DNA from: CAYFVR01 sp046541515
Lineage (GTDB): Bacteria > Desulfobacterota > Desulfobacteria > Desulfobacterales > Desulfococcaceae
NCBI GenBank assembly: GCA_046541515.1
Contig: JBKHDD010000077.1
Span: forward strand, 1-21,335
DNA length: 21,335 bases
Reading direction: 5' to 3'
Made by a program: the position numbers and the translations under genes. Below the pieces are notes generated by a model. The model did no database searches and was not told where the DNA came from. It saw only the letters and a program-made list of their open reading frames with translations. Below, piece after piece: positions 6,760 through 14,595 of the stretch (positions are counted from its first letter, which is position 1; each line of letters starts with the position of its first letter).

Positions 6760-7680
6760 TTATCGCCCCGACGGGGCATCCTCCGGGCGTGCGTTTTCTC
6801 GATCATTCCTCTCGGCTTCCTCGACGACCCGGAATTCCCGTGACGCGGTTTCCAACAGCTTCCGCGCGCTCTCCCGGCTCGGACCGGCGGCGATCACGCC
6901 CAAAATTCGGTCCATTTCCGAAACCTGCCAGATTCGGCCCGCTTCGAACCGGGCCCGCTTGCCCGGCAGCAATTTTCCGATGGGACCGCCCAGGCTCTGT
7001 TCCCAGCGACGATCCATTTCGTCTCCCGGCGCTTCGCGGGGAATGGAGGGCAGCCGCCGCCGGGCGAAGAACAAGAGCCCGTCCCCGTCCAGCAGCATGG
7101 AGGCCGGCCCCCAGCGATGGAGCAAAAGCCGGGTGGCGGTTCCCGAAAAGGCCAGCTCGAACGCGCCGGGCACGAATTGGAAACGGTCCAGATTGAGGTC
7201 GGCGGGAACCCGCGCGTGGATGTCGTACAACTGAAACGGCCGCGTTGGTTTTCCCGCCACCGGCCGAAGCGCGGCCAGCACGGGGCCCGCGGTCGGCGGT
7301 GGCGGATTTCCGTAAAACCCGGCCAGGGCCGCGATGTCCGAATCCGGCCAATACAGCAGAACGCCCGCGCCGTCCCGCCAGCCAAAGCCGTAGGTTTCCG
7401 GTCCGGGGCCTTGCCCGGATTTCAGGGCGTTGCGCCAAATTGCCGGAGGGTCGTTCGGGGTCGCATCGGCGTCCGCGCCGACGGCCCGGGTCAATTTGCA
7501 AAGGGTTTTGTGGGCGTCAAACCGCCCGGCGATCGGCGCCCAGCGGAGCGCCAGCGTGGGACCCTCCGCGTCCTCCAGCAGCAAAAAGCGGCGTCCCATC
7601 CGCGCCGGGTCCCAGTCCGCCGGCACTTCCAGTTGGATGCCGTTCCAGGCGAGGGGTTTCCAGGGGGATCGGGAAGGCAT
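6760..7680 (-). CDS. Conserved-looking protein of unknown function
   Basis: 306 residues from ATG 7680; the frame is also open from ATG 7764. I do not recognise the family. It starts with a strand-like block (WNGIQLEVPADWDPARMG), then GPTLALRWAPI. Two halves look similar in layout: the second has YDIHARVPADLNLDRFQFVPGAFELAF, which echoes the first P-x-D/L-W pattern, so an internal duplication is possible. No signal peptide, membrane helix or metal motif is evident. It ends in a charged tail (EEAERNDRENARPEDAPSGR). Third-position GC is high, as in the neighbours. No good ribosome binding site is visible at either start. It lies downstream of the Rpn-type gene on the same strand but about 120 bases away. 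Confidence 0.7.
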   Translation of the reverse strand: MPSRSPWKPLAWNGIQLEVPADWDPARMGRRFLLLEDAEGPTLALRWAPIAGRFDAHKTLCKLTRAVGADADATPNDPPAIWRNALKSGQGPGPETYGFGWRDGAGVLLYWPDSDIAALAGFYGNPPPPTAGPVLAALRPVAGKPTRPFQLYDIHARVPADLNLDRFQFVPGAFELAFSGTATRLLLHRWGPASMLLDGDGLLFFARRRLPSIPREAPGDEMDRRWEQSLGGPIGKLLPGKRARFEAGRIWQVSEMDRILGVIAAGPSRESARKLLETASREFRVVEEAERNDRENARPEDAPSGR

Positions 7681-7803
7681 CAGAAGAAGACCGGTTGAAG
7701 ATTTGGGCGTGGACGCAAGCGGATATTCACCTTCTTTGGAATCACGGAGAGGCGGGCGAGGCATGGATCGAATATTTGTAGCGTAGAAGGAAAAATCAAG
7801 TTT

Positions 7804-8736
7804 TTACGGCCGGGAAGAAGAATCCGGCTCCCGTTGTTCAATCCATCGCTGAACTTCCTCAAACGAATTCCAATCCAAAATCCGGTCGCTAAGCTCTTCT
7901 AACGCCTCGGAACTCAAGTTCTCGACTGAAGATTGGGCCATCTCTGGGGAAATGCCGAATTTTTTTGCCATCATACGGCCTAAAATTCGAGATTCTCCCT
8001 TGTGTATACCTTTTTGAACGCCTCTTTCTTCAAAGTAATCGATTGTCGAGATCATGGGAACTTCCTCTTTTTCAGCCAAGTCCTGGAGGATTTCTTTGCG
8101 TTCCTGCTCCGGGACATTGGCGTAAGTGTCGATGAAGGGGGCGTATTTTTCCGACATCGGCAGGGACGCCAACTGAAAGAGCCCGATCAGCGCTCGCCGG
8201 AAAACTTCGCCCCGCTCCTCCTTCGGGTACCGCATTTTGGGCAGGAGAATTCGCACCAGCGGGTTGTCGGAATCGTAGTGGTCTTTGGCGTTTGCGTCAA
8301 ACAGGCGGAAGAGGACGTATTCGAAGTGGAGGAAAGTGCGGTTGTTGAACCGGTGGTCGATTTCTTCGGGTACGCCTTTTCGCCAGTTTTTGCGATCCGT
8401 GAACAATACCGTCGGAATGACCAGGGCTTCCGGATGTTCCTCCGCCATGTCGGTGGTGTACCGAAGAAGTTTGTAGATGGAAAACCGCTTTTTGTCCTCC
8501 TGAAACTCCACCAGCCAAAGGATGATCTCCGCGTCGTCAAACCGGAACAGAATGGGCATGTCCAAAACGAGGTGACCGTCCGCCAACTGCCGTTTTCGGG
8601 GTTCCTGGCGGAGAAATTCAATCTCGCGAACCGGGCCGTAGGTTTCCAGGACTTCCGGCAGAATCCACTCCAACGCCTCCTTGGGAAAATCCTGAAACAG
8701 GTTTTTGAAGTTATGATCGTGGTCAATGGTCGTCAT
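7804..8736 (-). CDS. Rpn-type PD-(D/E)XK nuclease / putative transposase
   Basis: 310 residues. The N-terminal half is the PD-(D/E)XK nuclease of the Rpn (recombination-promoting nuclease, PDDEXK_2) family. MTTIDHDHNFKNLFQDFP matches the family opening. DMPILFRF gives the acidic residue (Asp59), and WLVEFQEDKKRFS gives the E-x-Q signature (Glu77, Gln79), followed by YKLLRYTTDM. The C-terminal 60 residues (GRMMAKKFG...LSDRILDWNSFEEVQRWI) resemble a DUF4351-type helical domain. E. coli RpnA-E promote RecA-independent recombination and some relatives act against phage. Here the protein is full length with no flanking inverted repeats, so it is not an intact transposon. No ribosome binding site stands out before ATG 8736. 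Confidence 0.88.
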   Translation of the reverse strand: MTTIDHDHNFKNLFQDFPKEALEWILPEVLETYGPVREIEFLRQEPRKRQLADGHLVLDMPILFRFDDAEIILWLVEFQEDKKRFSIYKLLRYTTDMAEEHPEALVIPTVLFTDRKNWRKGVPEEIDHRFNNRTFLHFEYVLFRLFDANAKDHYDSDNPLVRILLPKMRYPKEERGEVFRRALIGLFQLASLPMSEKYAPFIDTYANVPEQERKEILQDLAEKEEVPMISTIDYFEERGVQKGIHKGESRILGRMMAKKFGISPEMAQSSVENLSSEALEELSDRILDWNSFEEVQRWIEQREPDSSSRP

Positions 8737-8836
8737 TTTGGCGGCGCCGGAAGAGGGAAGCGGCCTTTTCCCGTCGGGTGAAAAAACGGGCGGGGAGAAA
8801 ATGGCGGTAAAGACCGTTGTGCAAGTGCGAATCTTT

Positions 8837-9475
8837 TCATTTCGGAATCAACATATCCCAATCCCGGTTTTTCCCTTGGCCTCTTCGTCGTTGATGGGAC
8901 GAATCCGCCTCTTTTTCCTTTTCCCGTTGGCGGCGGAAGCAGGCCTTTTCCTCGGCCATGAGGTCCGAGGCGGTCAGCTTGACCGCGTTGCCGATTTTTT
9001 CATCCAAATCCCGGGTGTTGTGCTGAAGAATCAGAGAAACTTGGCGGCCGTCCGCGTCGGTGAAAAACCATTTCCAGGCGATGACCACATGGAACGGGTC
9101 GCCTTTCCATTTGTCCGGCTTGCCGAATCGATCTTCGAAACGATTCAGCAAGGTATCGTAAAACTTTCGGGAAGGGTTGGCGTATTTCATCTTGACCCGA
9201 AGGATCACCTCTTCGCCCGCGCAGGTGCCGTAATAAAGCATTCCGCTTTTGTAGCCGTCGGGCGGCTCCACTTCCACTTCCCTGAGACATTCCAGGTGCC
9301 GGATGGGCATGGCGGTTTCCACCCGGATTTGGCCGGGGTAGTCGGAGATGGACTTTCCGATCTGGAAGCCCGCGATTTCCTTTGGGGCGTCGGCACGGGC
9401 GAGGCCCGCCGTTCCGGCCTGGAAGCCGGCGAAGAACGTCAAAAAAAGGAATATCGGAAGAAATGCCTTGGACAT
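8837..9475 (-). CDS. Secreted protein of unknown function
   Basis: 212 residues with a signal peptide (MSKAFLPIFLFLTFFAGFQA, cleavage near ARA-DA). GGGAAAG sits 6 bases before ATG 9475. The mature part has an IAGFQIGKSISDY opening, which recalls a small periplasmic alpha/beta fold in which a calcium- or ligand-independent domain tracks a polynomial strand order. Two cysteines (in HLECLRE and YGTCAGE) could form a disulfide. The C-terminal 40 residues are highly charged (REKEKEADSSHQRRRGQ) and probably disordered. I do not recognise the family. It is 78 bases downstream of the cNMP-fold gene on the same strand and may be the last gene of that operon. Confidence 0.75.
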   Translation of the reverse strand: MSKAFLPIFLFLTFFAGFQAGTAGLARADAPKEIAGFQIGKSISDYPGQIRVETAMPIRHLECLREVEVEPPDGYKSGMLYYGTCAGEEVILRVKMKYANPSRKFYDTLLNRFEDRFGKPDKWKGDPFHVVIAWKWFFTDADGRQVSLILQHNTRDLDEKIGNAVKLTASDLMAEEKACFRRQREKEKEADSSHQRRRGQGKNRDWDMLIPK

Positions 9476-9553
9476 GAAATCTTTCCCGTTTCGGCGTCGA
9501 TAAAAACGCCCGCTTGGGTTCCCCCGTCGGCCGGGAAAACGCGCCCGCCGGCG

Positions 9554-10105
9554 TCAGCTTTCCATGGCGTAGATGGCGGCCGCATGGTCGGCGTCGGAGA
9601 TGGTGTCCAGCAAAACGCCGAGATGTTCCCGCATTCGGCGAATGCGCATCTGCACCAGCCGTTCCACGATGCGGAGGCATTGTTCCGGAAACCGGGTCAG
9701 AATTCGGCGGAAGCTCTCCCGGTCCAGCAGGAGCAATTCCGTGTCGACGATCGCCTCGGCGCACAGCGGCCATTCGTATTCGGCCAAGAGCGACATGTAT
9801 CCGAAAAAGTCGCCGGCATCCAATTCCTGAAGCGTAAACGGCCGTCCGGCCCGTTCCGCGCTCAAGCGAACCCGGCCGTCCAATATCAAGTGGGCCCGCT
9901 CCGCCGGGGTTCCCTGACGAAAAATGGGCGAACCGGCCGGAACCCGCCACCTTTGAGCAGTGTAAGCATGGAGCTTGATGATTTCAAAAGATATCCCCGC
10001 GAACATGGGCAGCGAGCGCAACGCCTCCATGTTTTCCATCAACTCCGAGCGGGGCGCCGATCGGGGCGCTTCCCCCGGATCATCCGTTTCCGTGGACCAG
10101 CTCAT
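9554..10105 (-). CDS. Stand-alone cyclic-nucleotide-binding-fold protein with altered ligand pocket
   Basis: 183 residues. A cNMP-binding beta-barrel covers about 25-150: LPMFAGISFEIIKLHAYTA, then VPAGSPIFRQGTPAERAHLILDGRVRL, then DAGDFFGYMSLLAEYEWPLCAEA. There is no helix-turn-helix after the C-helix, so it is not a Crp/Fnr transcription factor. In CRP the phosphate-binding cassette reads FGE...L...R-S/T-A; here Glu is Tyr (FGY) and the Arg position is Pro-Leu-Cys. It probably does not bind cAMP in the usual way. ATG 10105 overlaps the ABC gene by 26 bases and has GGAG upstream; ATG 10039 is an alternative. Translational overlap ties it to the ABC protein, so a regulatory-subunit role is likely (inference). 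Confidence 0.88.
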   Translation of the reverse strand: MSWSTETDDPGEAPRSAPRSELMENMEALRSLPMFAGISFEIIKLHAYTAQRWRVPAGSPIFRQGTPAERAHLILDGRVRLSAERAGRPFTLQELDAGDFFGYMSLLAEYEWPLCAEAIVDTELLLLDRESFRRILTRFPEQCLRIVERLVQMRIRRMREHLGVLLDTISDADHAAAIYAMES

Positions 10106-12647
10106 AAAAGACTCCGCGCTTTTCCATCAATTGGTTCCAATCGCCGGTTTCCGCCACCCGGCCCGCCTTCAGCACCATGATGCGGTCGTAGTTCGAGGCC
10201 GTGTCCAGCCGGTGGATCACCGCCACCACGGTGGTCCGGCCTTTCAGCGTGTTTTCCACGTATTCCTGAATTCGCCGCTGGGACGCGTTGTCCAGGCTGG
10301 CCGTGGCCTCGTCCAGAATCAGCACGGGCGTTTCCTTGAGCAGGGCCCGGGCGATGGCGATTTTCTGCCGCTGTCCGCCGGAGAGCCGATCGCCCTTGCT
10401 GCCGGTGGGCGCGTCGATGCCCGCGGCCATCACGTCGTCCAACAGTTCTTCGGCTTCCAGGTGATCCACCACCAGCTCCCGCAGGGCCGCCGCGTCGGCG
10501 GCGGAGGGGCTTCGGGGGGTGCCGAACAGGATGTTTTCCAGCAGGGACCGGGATGCCAGATATTCCGTTGGGCAATATAGGGAAAAATCCGGATTTCCGG
10601 CCGGTTCCGGCGATCCCGGCGGCCGGCCGTCCAGAAACCGGTGGGTGGCTTCGCGGCAACGATCCAGATTGGCCCCGCCGATTTCCCGGATGGCTCGGTG
10701 ACGGGCCGCCAAAATCCGCCGGCGAAGCCGATTGGGGACCGCCACCATTTTATGGCGGGCGGGAATGCAGGACAACCCAAGCCGGAGCAGCCTTGCGCCG
10801 TCGTCCCGGTTCAGACTCTCGACGCCGGATGCTTCCACCCGCTTGACCACCGCCGCGTAGGTTTCGATCTCGTCTGGACGAAGGGGGCTGGCTTCGAAGA
10901 AGAAATCGTCGTCCTTCAAATCTTGTAGCAGATGGACCGTCTCCCGCGCAAGGTCGCTTCCCAGGGCGATCAGCGGCGCTTCCAGATCCTCCTCCGCCAG
11001 AAAGGCCAGGAACCGGCGGTTTTGGCGCAGGTTCTCCAGCCGGTAGAGATCGTTGCGAACGTCGCCGAACAGCAGGTTGTGATACAGATTGATGTGTTCC
11101 AGGAACCGGTTCACGTTGAAAAATTCCACGTCCATTTCGCCGCCCTCCGTCAGGCGGGAATGGACGGCGGAGCGCATTTGAAAAATGCGCTCGGTCATTT
11201 TGGGGTTCCGATTCGGGTCCACCACGGTGTTGAGACCGAACTGGACCAGGTCGTCCCCCAGCCCCACCGTGCGCACCATTTCGATGAGTCGGACATCGTC
11301 GGGCAGTCGGCAGGCGTTTTCGCCCATGGCGGCCTGGAGGCAACGGCATCCGTAGAGCAGATTTTCCCGGATCGTGCCGGTGAAGATGTAGGGATGCTGG
11401 GCCACGAAGCCGACGGTGCGGCCCACGTCGGCCTTGGTCAACTCGCCCAGTTCGTGGCCGCCGATTTCAATGCGGCCCCGGCGGTAGCGGTAGAGTTGCC
11501 CCAGCAGCATGGCCAGGGTGCTTTTGCCGCTGCCGGAGGGGCCCACCAGGGCCAGATGCTCCCCGGGCGCCAGTTCCAGCCCGATGTCGCTGAGCAGTCG
11601 GACGCCGCCTTCCACCGTGTAGGCCAGATCGGCCGCCCGCACTTGGCCGGCCAGCCGCAGCGGCGAGCGGTCCTCGGGGAACTCGGCGAATTCCGGCGCG
11701 ACGTCGAACTGCTCCATCACCCGGCGATAGCGAACCCGGGCGTCCTGCAACTCCTGGTAGTATTCGATCAGCTCCTTCCAGGGGTCGTAAAGCTTTTCGT
11801 AGGCCGAAAGAAAGGCCACCAGCGCCCCCAGGGAGAATTTCCCCTGGATGGCCAGCCAGCCGCCGATCAAAAACAGCAGAAACGGCCCCAGGTTTTGAAA
11901 GAAATTGTTGACCAGCTTGATGCCGTATTTCAGGCGGAACATCCGGACCAGCACGTCGAACAGGTCGCGAATGGGCCGGTCCAGCTTTTCCCGCTCCACC
12001 GCGAAGGCGGCGTTGCCCTGGATTTCGTGGATGCCGCCCACCGCCTCGCCCACCACGTTGCTCATTTCCCGCACGGTGTGGATTCGCTCCACGTTTCGGC
12101 GGTTGTAGCGGTTCTGGAGCATGGGGACGAGCGCCAGCTCGAACGGATAGATGGCGATGCTGGCCAGCCCCAGGATCGGGTCCAGCCAGATCATGTAGAC
12201 GGCGAAGGCCAGCAGGGTCAGCGCGCTGGTGACCGGCACCGCCACCGCCCCCCCGATGAAATGGCCGATGGCGGCCAGCTCCGAGGTCATGGCGGTGATG
12301 ATGGTTCCGGCCTGGGTCCGGCGGAAAAAGCCGAGGGGGAGTCTCAGGATGTGGGCGTACAATTCCCGGCGGATGGCCACCAGAATTTTCTGGCCCAGTT
12401 TTTTCTGGAAGACGTTGGCGGCGTATTTGAGCAGCCCCGAAAGAATCACCGAGGCCAGGTACAGCCCGCAGTAGAGGTACAGCAGGTCCACCCGTTGCTG
12501 GCGGATGGCTCCGTTGACGATCCGCTTTTGCATTTCCAGCGGAAACACCCGGAAAGCCACGCTGGCCAGAATCAGCAGCAGCAGAAAAGACTGGGCCCAC
12601 CGGTGCCGCCGGAGGGCCCAGTCTTTCAAAGGAACGCGGGTGATCAT
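10080..12647 (-). CDS. ABC exporter-type permease-ATPase with a large insertion inside the nucleotide-binding domain
   Basis: 855 residues. The transmembrane domain covers about 20-290 with six helices of the type I exporter kind. The NBD starts near 335: Walker A GPSGSGKST at 369-377, Q-loop Gln417 in VAQHPYIFTG. The signature LSGGQ is only at 755-759, then Walker B VLILDE with Glu780, and the H-loop His812. Q-loop to signature is normally about 70-90 residues; here it is about 340. After the first helical piece (RENLLYG, then VRTVGLGDDLVQFGLNTVVDP) comes an insert rich in charged helices (about 480-690), and then a second ENILFG-like piece at 704-709 leads to the signature. All catalytic motifs are present, so ATPase activity is expected. 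The start overlaps the cytochrome stop (ATGA). Substrate unknown. Confidence 0.9.
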   Translation of the reverse strand: MITRVPLKDWALRRHRWAQSFLLLLILASVAFRVFPLEMQKRIVNGAIRQQRVDLLYLYCGLYLASVILSGLLKYAANVFQKKLGQKILVAIRRELYAHILRLPLGFFRRTQAGTIITAMTSELAAIGHFIGGAVAVPVTSALTLLAFAVYMIWLDPILGLASIAIYPFELALVPMLQNRYNRRNVERIHTVREMSNVVGEAVGGIHEIQGNAAFAVEREKLDRPIRDLFDVLVRMFRLKYGIKLVNNFFQNLGPFLLFLIGGWLAIQGKFSLGALVAFLSAYEKLYDPWKELIEYYQELQDARVRYRRVMEQFDVAPEFAEFPEDRSPLRLAGQVRAADLAYTVEGGVRLLSDIGLELAPGEHLALVGPSGSGKSTLAMLLGQLYRYRRGRIEIGGHELGELTKADVGRTVGFVAQHPYIFTGTIRENLLYGCRCLQAAMGENACRLPDDVRLIEMVRTVGLGDDLVQFGLNTVVDPNRNPKMTERIFQMRSAVHSRLTEGGEMDVEFFNVNRFLEHINLYHNLLFGDVRNDLYRLENLRQNRRFLAFLAEEDLEAPLIALGSDLARETVHLLQDLKDDDFFFEASPLRPDEIETYAAVVKRVEASGVESLNRDDGARLLRLGLSCIPARHKMVAVPNRLRRRILAARHRAIREIGGANLDRCREATHRFLDGRPPGSPEPAGNPDFSLYCPTEYLASRSLLENILFGTPRSPSAADAAALRELVVDHLEAEELLDDVMAAGIDAPTGSKGDRLSGGQRQKIAIARALLKETPVLILDEATASLDNASQRRIQEYVENTLKGRTTVVAVIHRLDTASNYDRIMVLKAGRVAETGDWNQLMEKRGVFYELVHGNG

Positions 12648-13810
12648 TCGGCCGCCATGGGCATGGCCAGTTTATCGAATTGCTCCGCCGTCAGCGGCTC
12701 CCCGTAGGCGGCGAACTGGACCATGGGCTCGGGATCGCCGGGAATCGGCGTCCAGCCCTCGTCGGTACGGTTCAGAAAAACGAATTTCAGCCGTTCGGGA
12801 ATCAGCGGGGCCAAGCCCTGCCAGGGCTTCACCTTGCCGTTTTCAAAATCCAGCACCGGCACGTCTTTTCCATCGGCGATCCGCCGAACGGCCGCGTTGT
12901 CGTGGCAGTCTTCGCAGGCCCGGCCCCGGGCGGTGATGGAATGGGTGAAATAGGGCGCGTAGGCCAGAAAGGGCCGGTTTTGGTAGACCAGCGTCATGGC
13001 GCCGCCGGCGGTGACCTGGCCGTCGTAGTTGACCAGCAGCATCCAGTCCTTCATGGGCAGAAAATTGCCCTTCCGCTCCCCGGATTCCAGGAATCGGTCG
13101 AAGTGGCAGTTCATGCAGGACGTGGCGTTGCTCATGTGGCAGGCGGTGCAGGTGAGCCGGTCGCCGTGTGCGCCGTGGCTTTCGGTGTCCGGGTTGAAAG
13201 CCGGAGAAGCCATTTCCTGGTTGACGTGGCACTCTTCGCAGGTGACTCGGATGCTTTTGGGATGGCGCATGGATTTCCGGGCCCGGCCGTCGCCGTGGAC
13301 GTCGCTGCGATAATGGCAGTCGGCGCAGACCATTCCGGCGGCGATGTGGACGTCCATCCGGTCCATGGCCCCGTCGAATTTGAAGGTCAGCCCCTCACGG
13401 CTGTGGCAGGGCATGCAGGTGTTCATGCTTTTGGCGACCTCTTCGGAGAACATTTTCTTCTCGCCATGGATGGTTTTGGCGTGGCACCGGTCGCAGCTTT
13501 TCACATGGCAGGTCTTGCAGTCCAATTCGTCGTACGAAATGCCGGTAATCTCCATGAAGCCGCCCTCCTCCTCGTACCAGTAGCGCATCCCTTCGCCGGT
13601 GTAGTGGAGGCTTTTGGTGAAAAACGAAGTCAGACAGTCGTTTTCCGGGCAGGCGGCTTTGGCGGGCTTTTGCTGGGGTTCCGTTTCTCCCCGGGCCCTT
13701 GCCATGATGGCCTCGTCTCGCTTTTGGGCGTCCTCCATGCAACCCGAGCAGCCGGCCAGGACCGCCGCGCCGATCAGCGCCACGCACAGGGGCCGTCGGA
13801 AACGAATCAT
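12644..13810 (-). CDS. Octahaem c-type cytochrome lipoprotein
   Basis: 388 residues. The signal peptide has a lipobox LAGC (Cys21). Eight CxxCH haem-binding motifs lie at 98-102 (CKTCH), 106-110 (CDRCH), 132-136 (CMPCH), 162-166 (CADCH), 191-195 (CEECH), 221-225 (CTACH), 232-236 (CMNCH) and 299-303 (CEDCH). Many further His residues could be distal ligands. The last 85 residues carry no haem. ATG 13810 is chosen for the signal peptide and for AAAGGAG about 7 bases upstream; the open frame above it is poor. It is a membrane-anchored electron carrier or reductase on the periplasmic side, or on the cell surface. I cannot assign it to a named reductase. The stop overlaps the ABC gene start, so both are made together. 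Confidence 0.93.
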   Translation of the reverse strand: MIRFRRPLCVALIGAAVLAGCSGCMEDAQKRDEAIMARARGETEPQQKPAKAACPENDCLTSFFTKSLHYTGEGMRYWYEEEGGFMEITGISYDELDCKTCHVKSCDRCHAKTIHGEKKMFSEEVAKSMNTCMPCHSREGLTFKFDGAMDRMDVHIAAGMVCADCHYRSDVHGDGRARKSMRHPKSIRVTCEECHVNQEMASPAFNPDTESHGAHGDRLTCTACHMSNATSCMNCHFDRFLESGERKGNFLPMKDWMLLVNYDGQVTAGGAMTLVYQNRPFLAYAPYFTHSITARGRACEDCHDNAAVRRIADGKDVPVLDFENGKVKPWQGLAPLIPERLKFVFLNRTDEGWTPIPGDPEPMVQFAAYGEPLTAEQFDKLAMPMAAE

Positions 13811-14316
13811 GACGTTCTCCTTTCTCGGATGAATCCGGTTATGGGTTTGCTCTACTTTACCGGATTTTCGTTGCAAACGCCATGCTAAACGGGATTGGTC
13901 TCGAATTTCACGGAATGGGCAAGAAAGATTTGAGACCGGAGAGGGGAAAAGGCTGGTTTGGGCGTTCAAAATTGAGCAGGTGTTATGCTGAACAAAACGT
14001 TTTTTGACGTTGGAAAGGATGGGGATCATTCCAAAACGGGGGGCGGCCGGAAAAGGGACGGGGAAACCGGCGGCGTTCTTTCCGGAAAAAATCGGGCTCT
14101 CATCCCGGACGGAATGAGCGGCTGTAAATATGAATTGTCTCGAAACATCCCGAGGGTCGGTCCGACTGCGGCTTTTCCGCGCGGGGCATTCGTTCGTCGG
14201 AAGGCGGGGCGACTCCCGCGTTCCAGCTCCCAAAATACAGGATTTACCCGATGGGATGGGGCGGAAGGGGATTGTTAGGCTTGGTAAGCTGTTAACGTTG
14301 ACTACGGAGGAAGATC
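13811..14316. other. 506-base divergent region between the cytochrome and a small plus-strand gene
   Basis: No gene supported. Promoters for both sides should lie here. On the minus strand TTGCAA and TAAAGT near 13850-13880 are spaced too closely (11 bases) for a good sigma70 promoter. On the plus strand, 97-residue and 81-residue frames have poor composition. I see no clear operator. Confidence 0.4.
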
Positions 14317-14514
14317 ATGCGGAAAATCGGAACCTACAAAACCGCCCTTGGAAAAACCTTCGTCTGCCACTTTGACCAAGACAACGGCAAGTCGATCAAC
14401 TTCGGCCCGCTTCCTGAAATGGCGCCCCAGACCTTTGACGCCGGAAGCCCCGACGAAGCGACGAAGAAGGTCGCCGGAGAATTCGGCTACGGCATCATGC
14501 TCCCGGCCGATTGA
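14317..14514 (+). CDS. Small soluble protein of unknown function
   Basis: 65 residues. A strong ribosome binding site (GGAGG at 14306-14310) lies 6 bases before ATG 14317. The sequence (MRKIGTYKTALGKTFVCHFD, ending YGIMLPAD) is polar with one Cys-x-His and no membrane helix or signal peptide. No family recognised. A good intrinsic terminator follows, so it forms its own transcript, the only plus-strand gene in the right half. High third-position GC agrees with real coding. Confidence 0.75.
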   Translation: MRKIGTYKTALGKTFVCHFDQDNGKSINFGPLPEMAPQTFDAGSPDEATKKVAGEFGYGIMLPAD

Positions 14515-14536
14515 TCCCGTCCCATCTGCCGCGATT

Positions 14537-14572
14537 CCGCCGCCGGAATCCCCCCGGCGGCGGGTTTCGTTT
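14537..14572 (+). terminator. Intrinsic terminator after the small plus-strand gene
   Basis: A perfect 10-bp GC stem (CCGCCGCCGG at 14537-14546 with CCGGCGGCGG at 14554-14563), 7-base loop, then GTTTCGTTT. It lies between converging genes, but the T-rich side fits the plus strand only. Confidence 0.75.
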
Positions 14573-14595
14573 CCTTTGGATTCCCGCCCGGAAAA

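Noticed and set aside
8726..10180. 484-residue plus-strand frame
   Set aside because: It is antisense to the secreted protein and cNMP-fold genes, which have clear motifs, signal peptide and ribosome binding sites. High GC makes long antisense frames common.
10932..12707. 591-residue plus-strand frame
   Set aside because: Antisense to the ABC gene; rich in Gln, His and Asp with no domain, as expected of a shadow.
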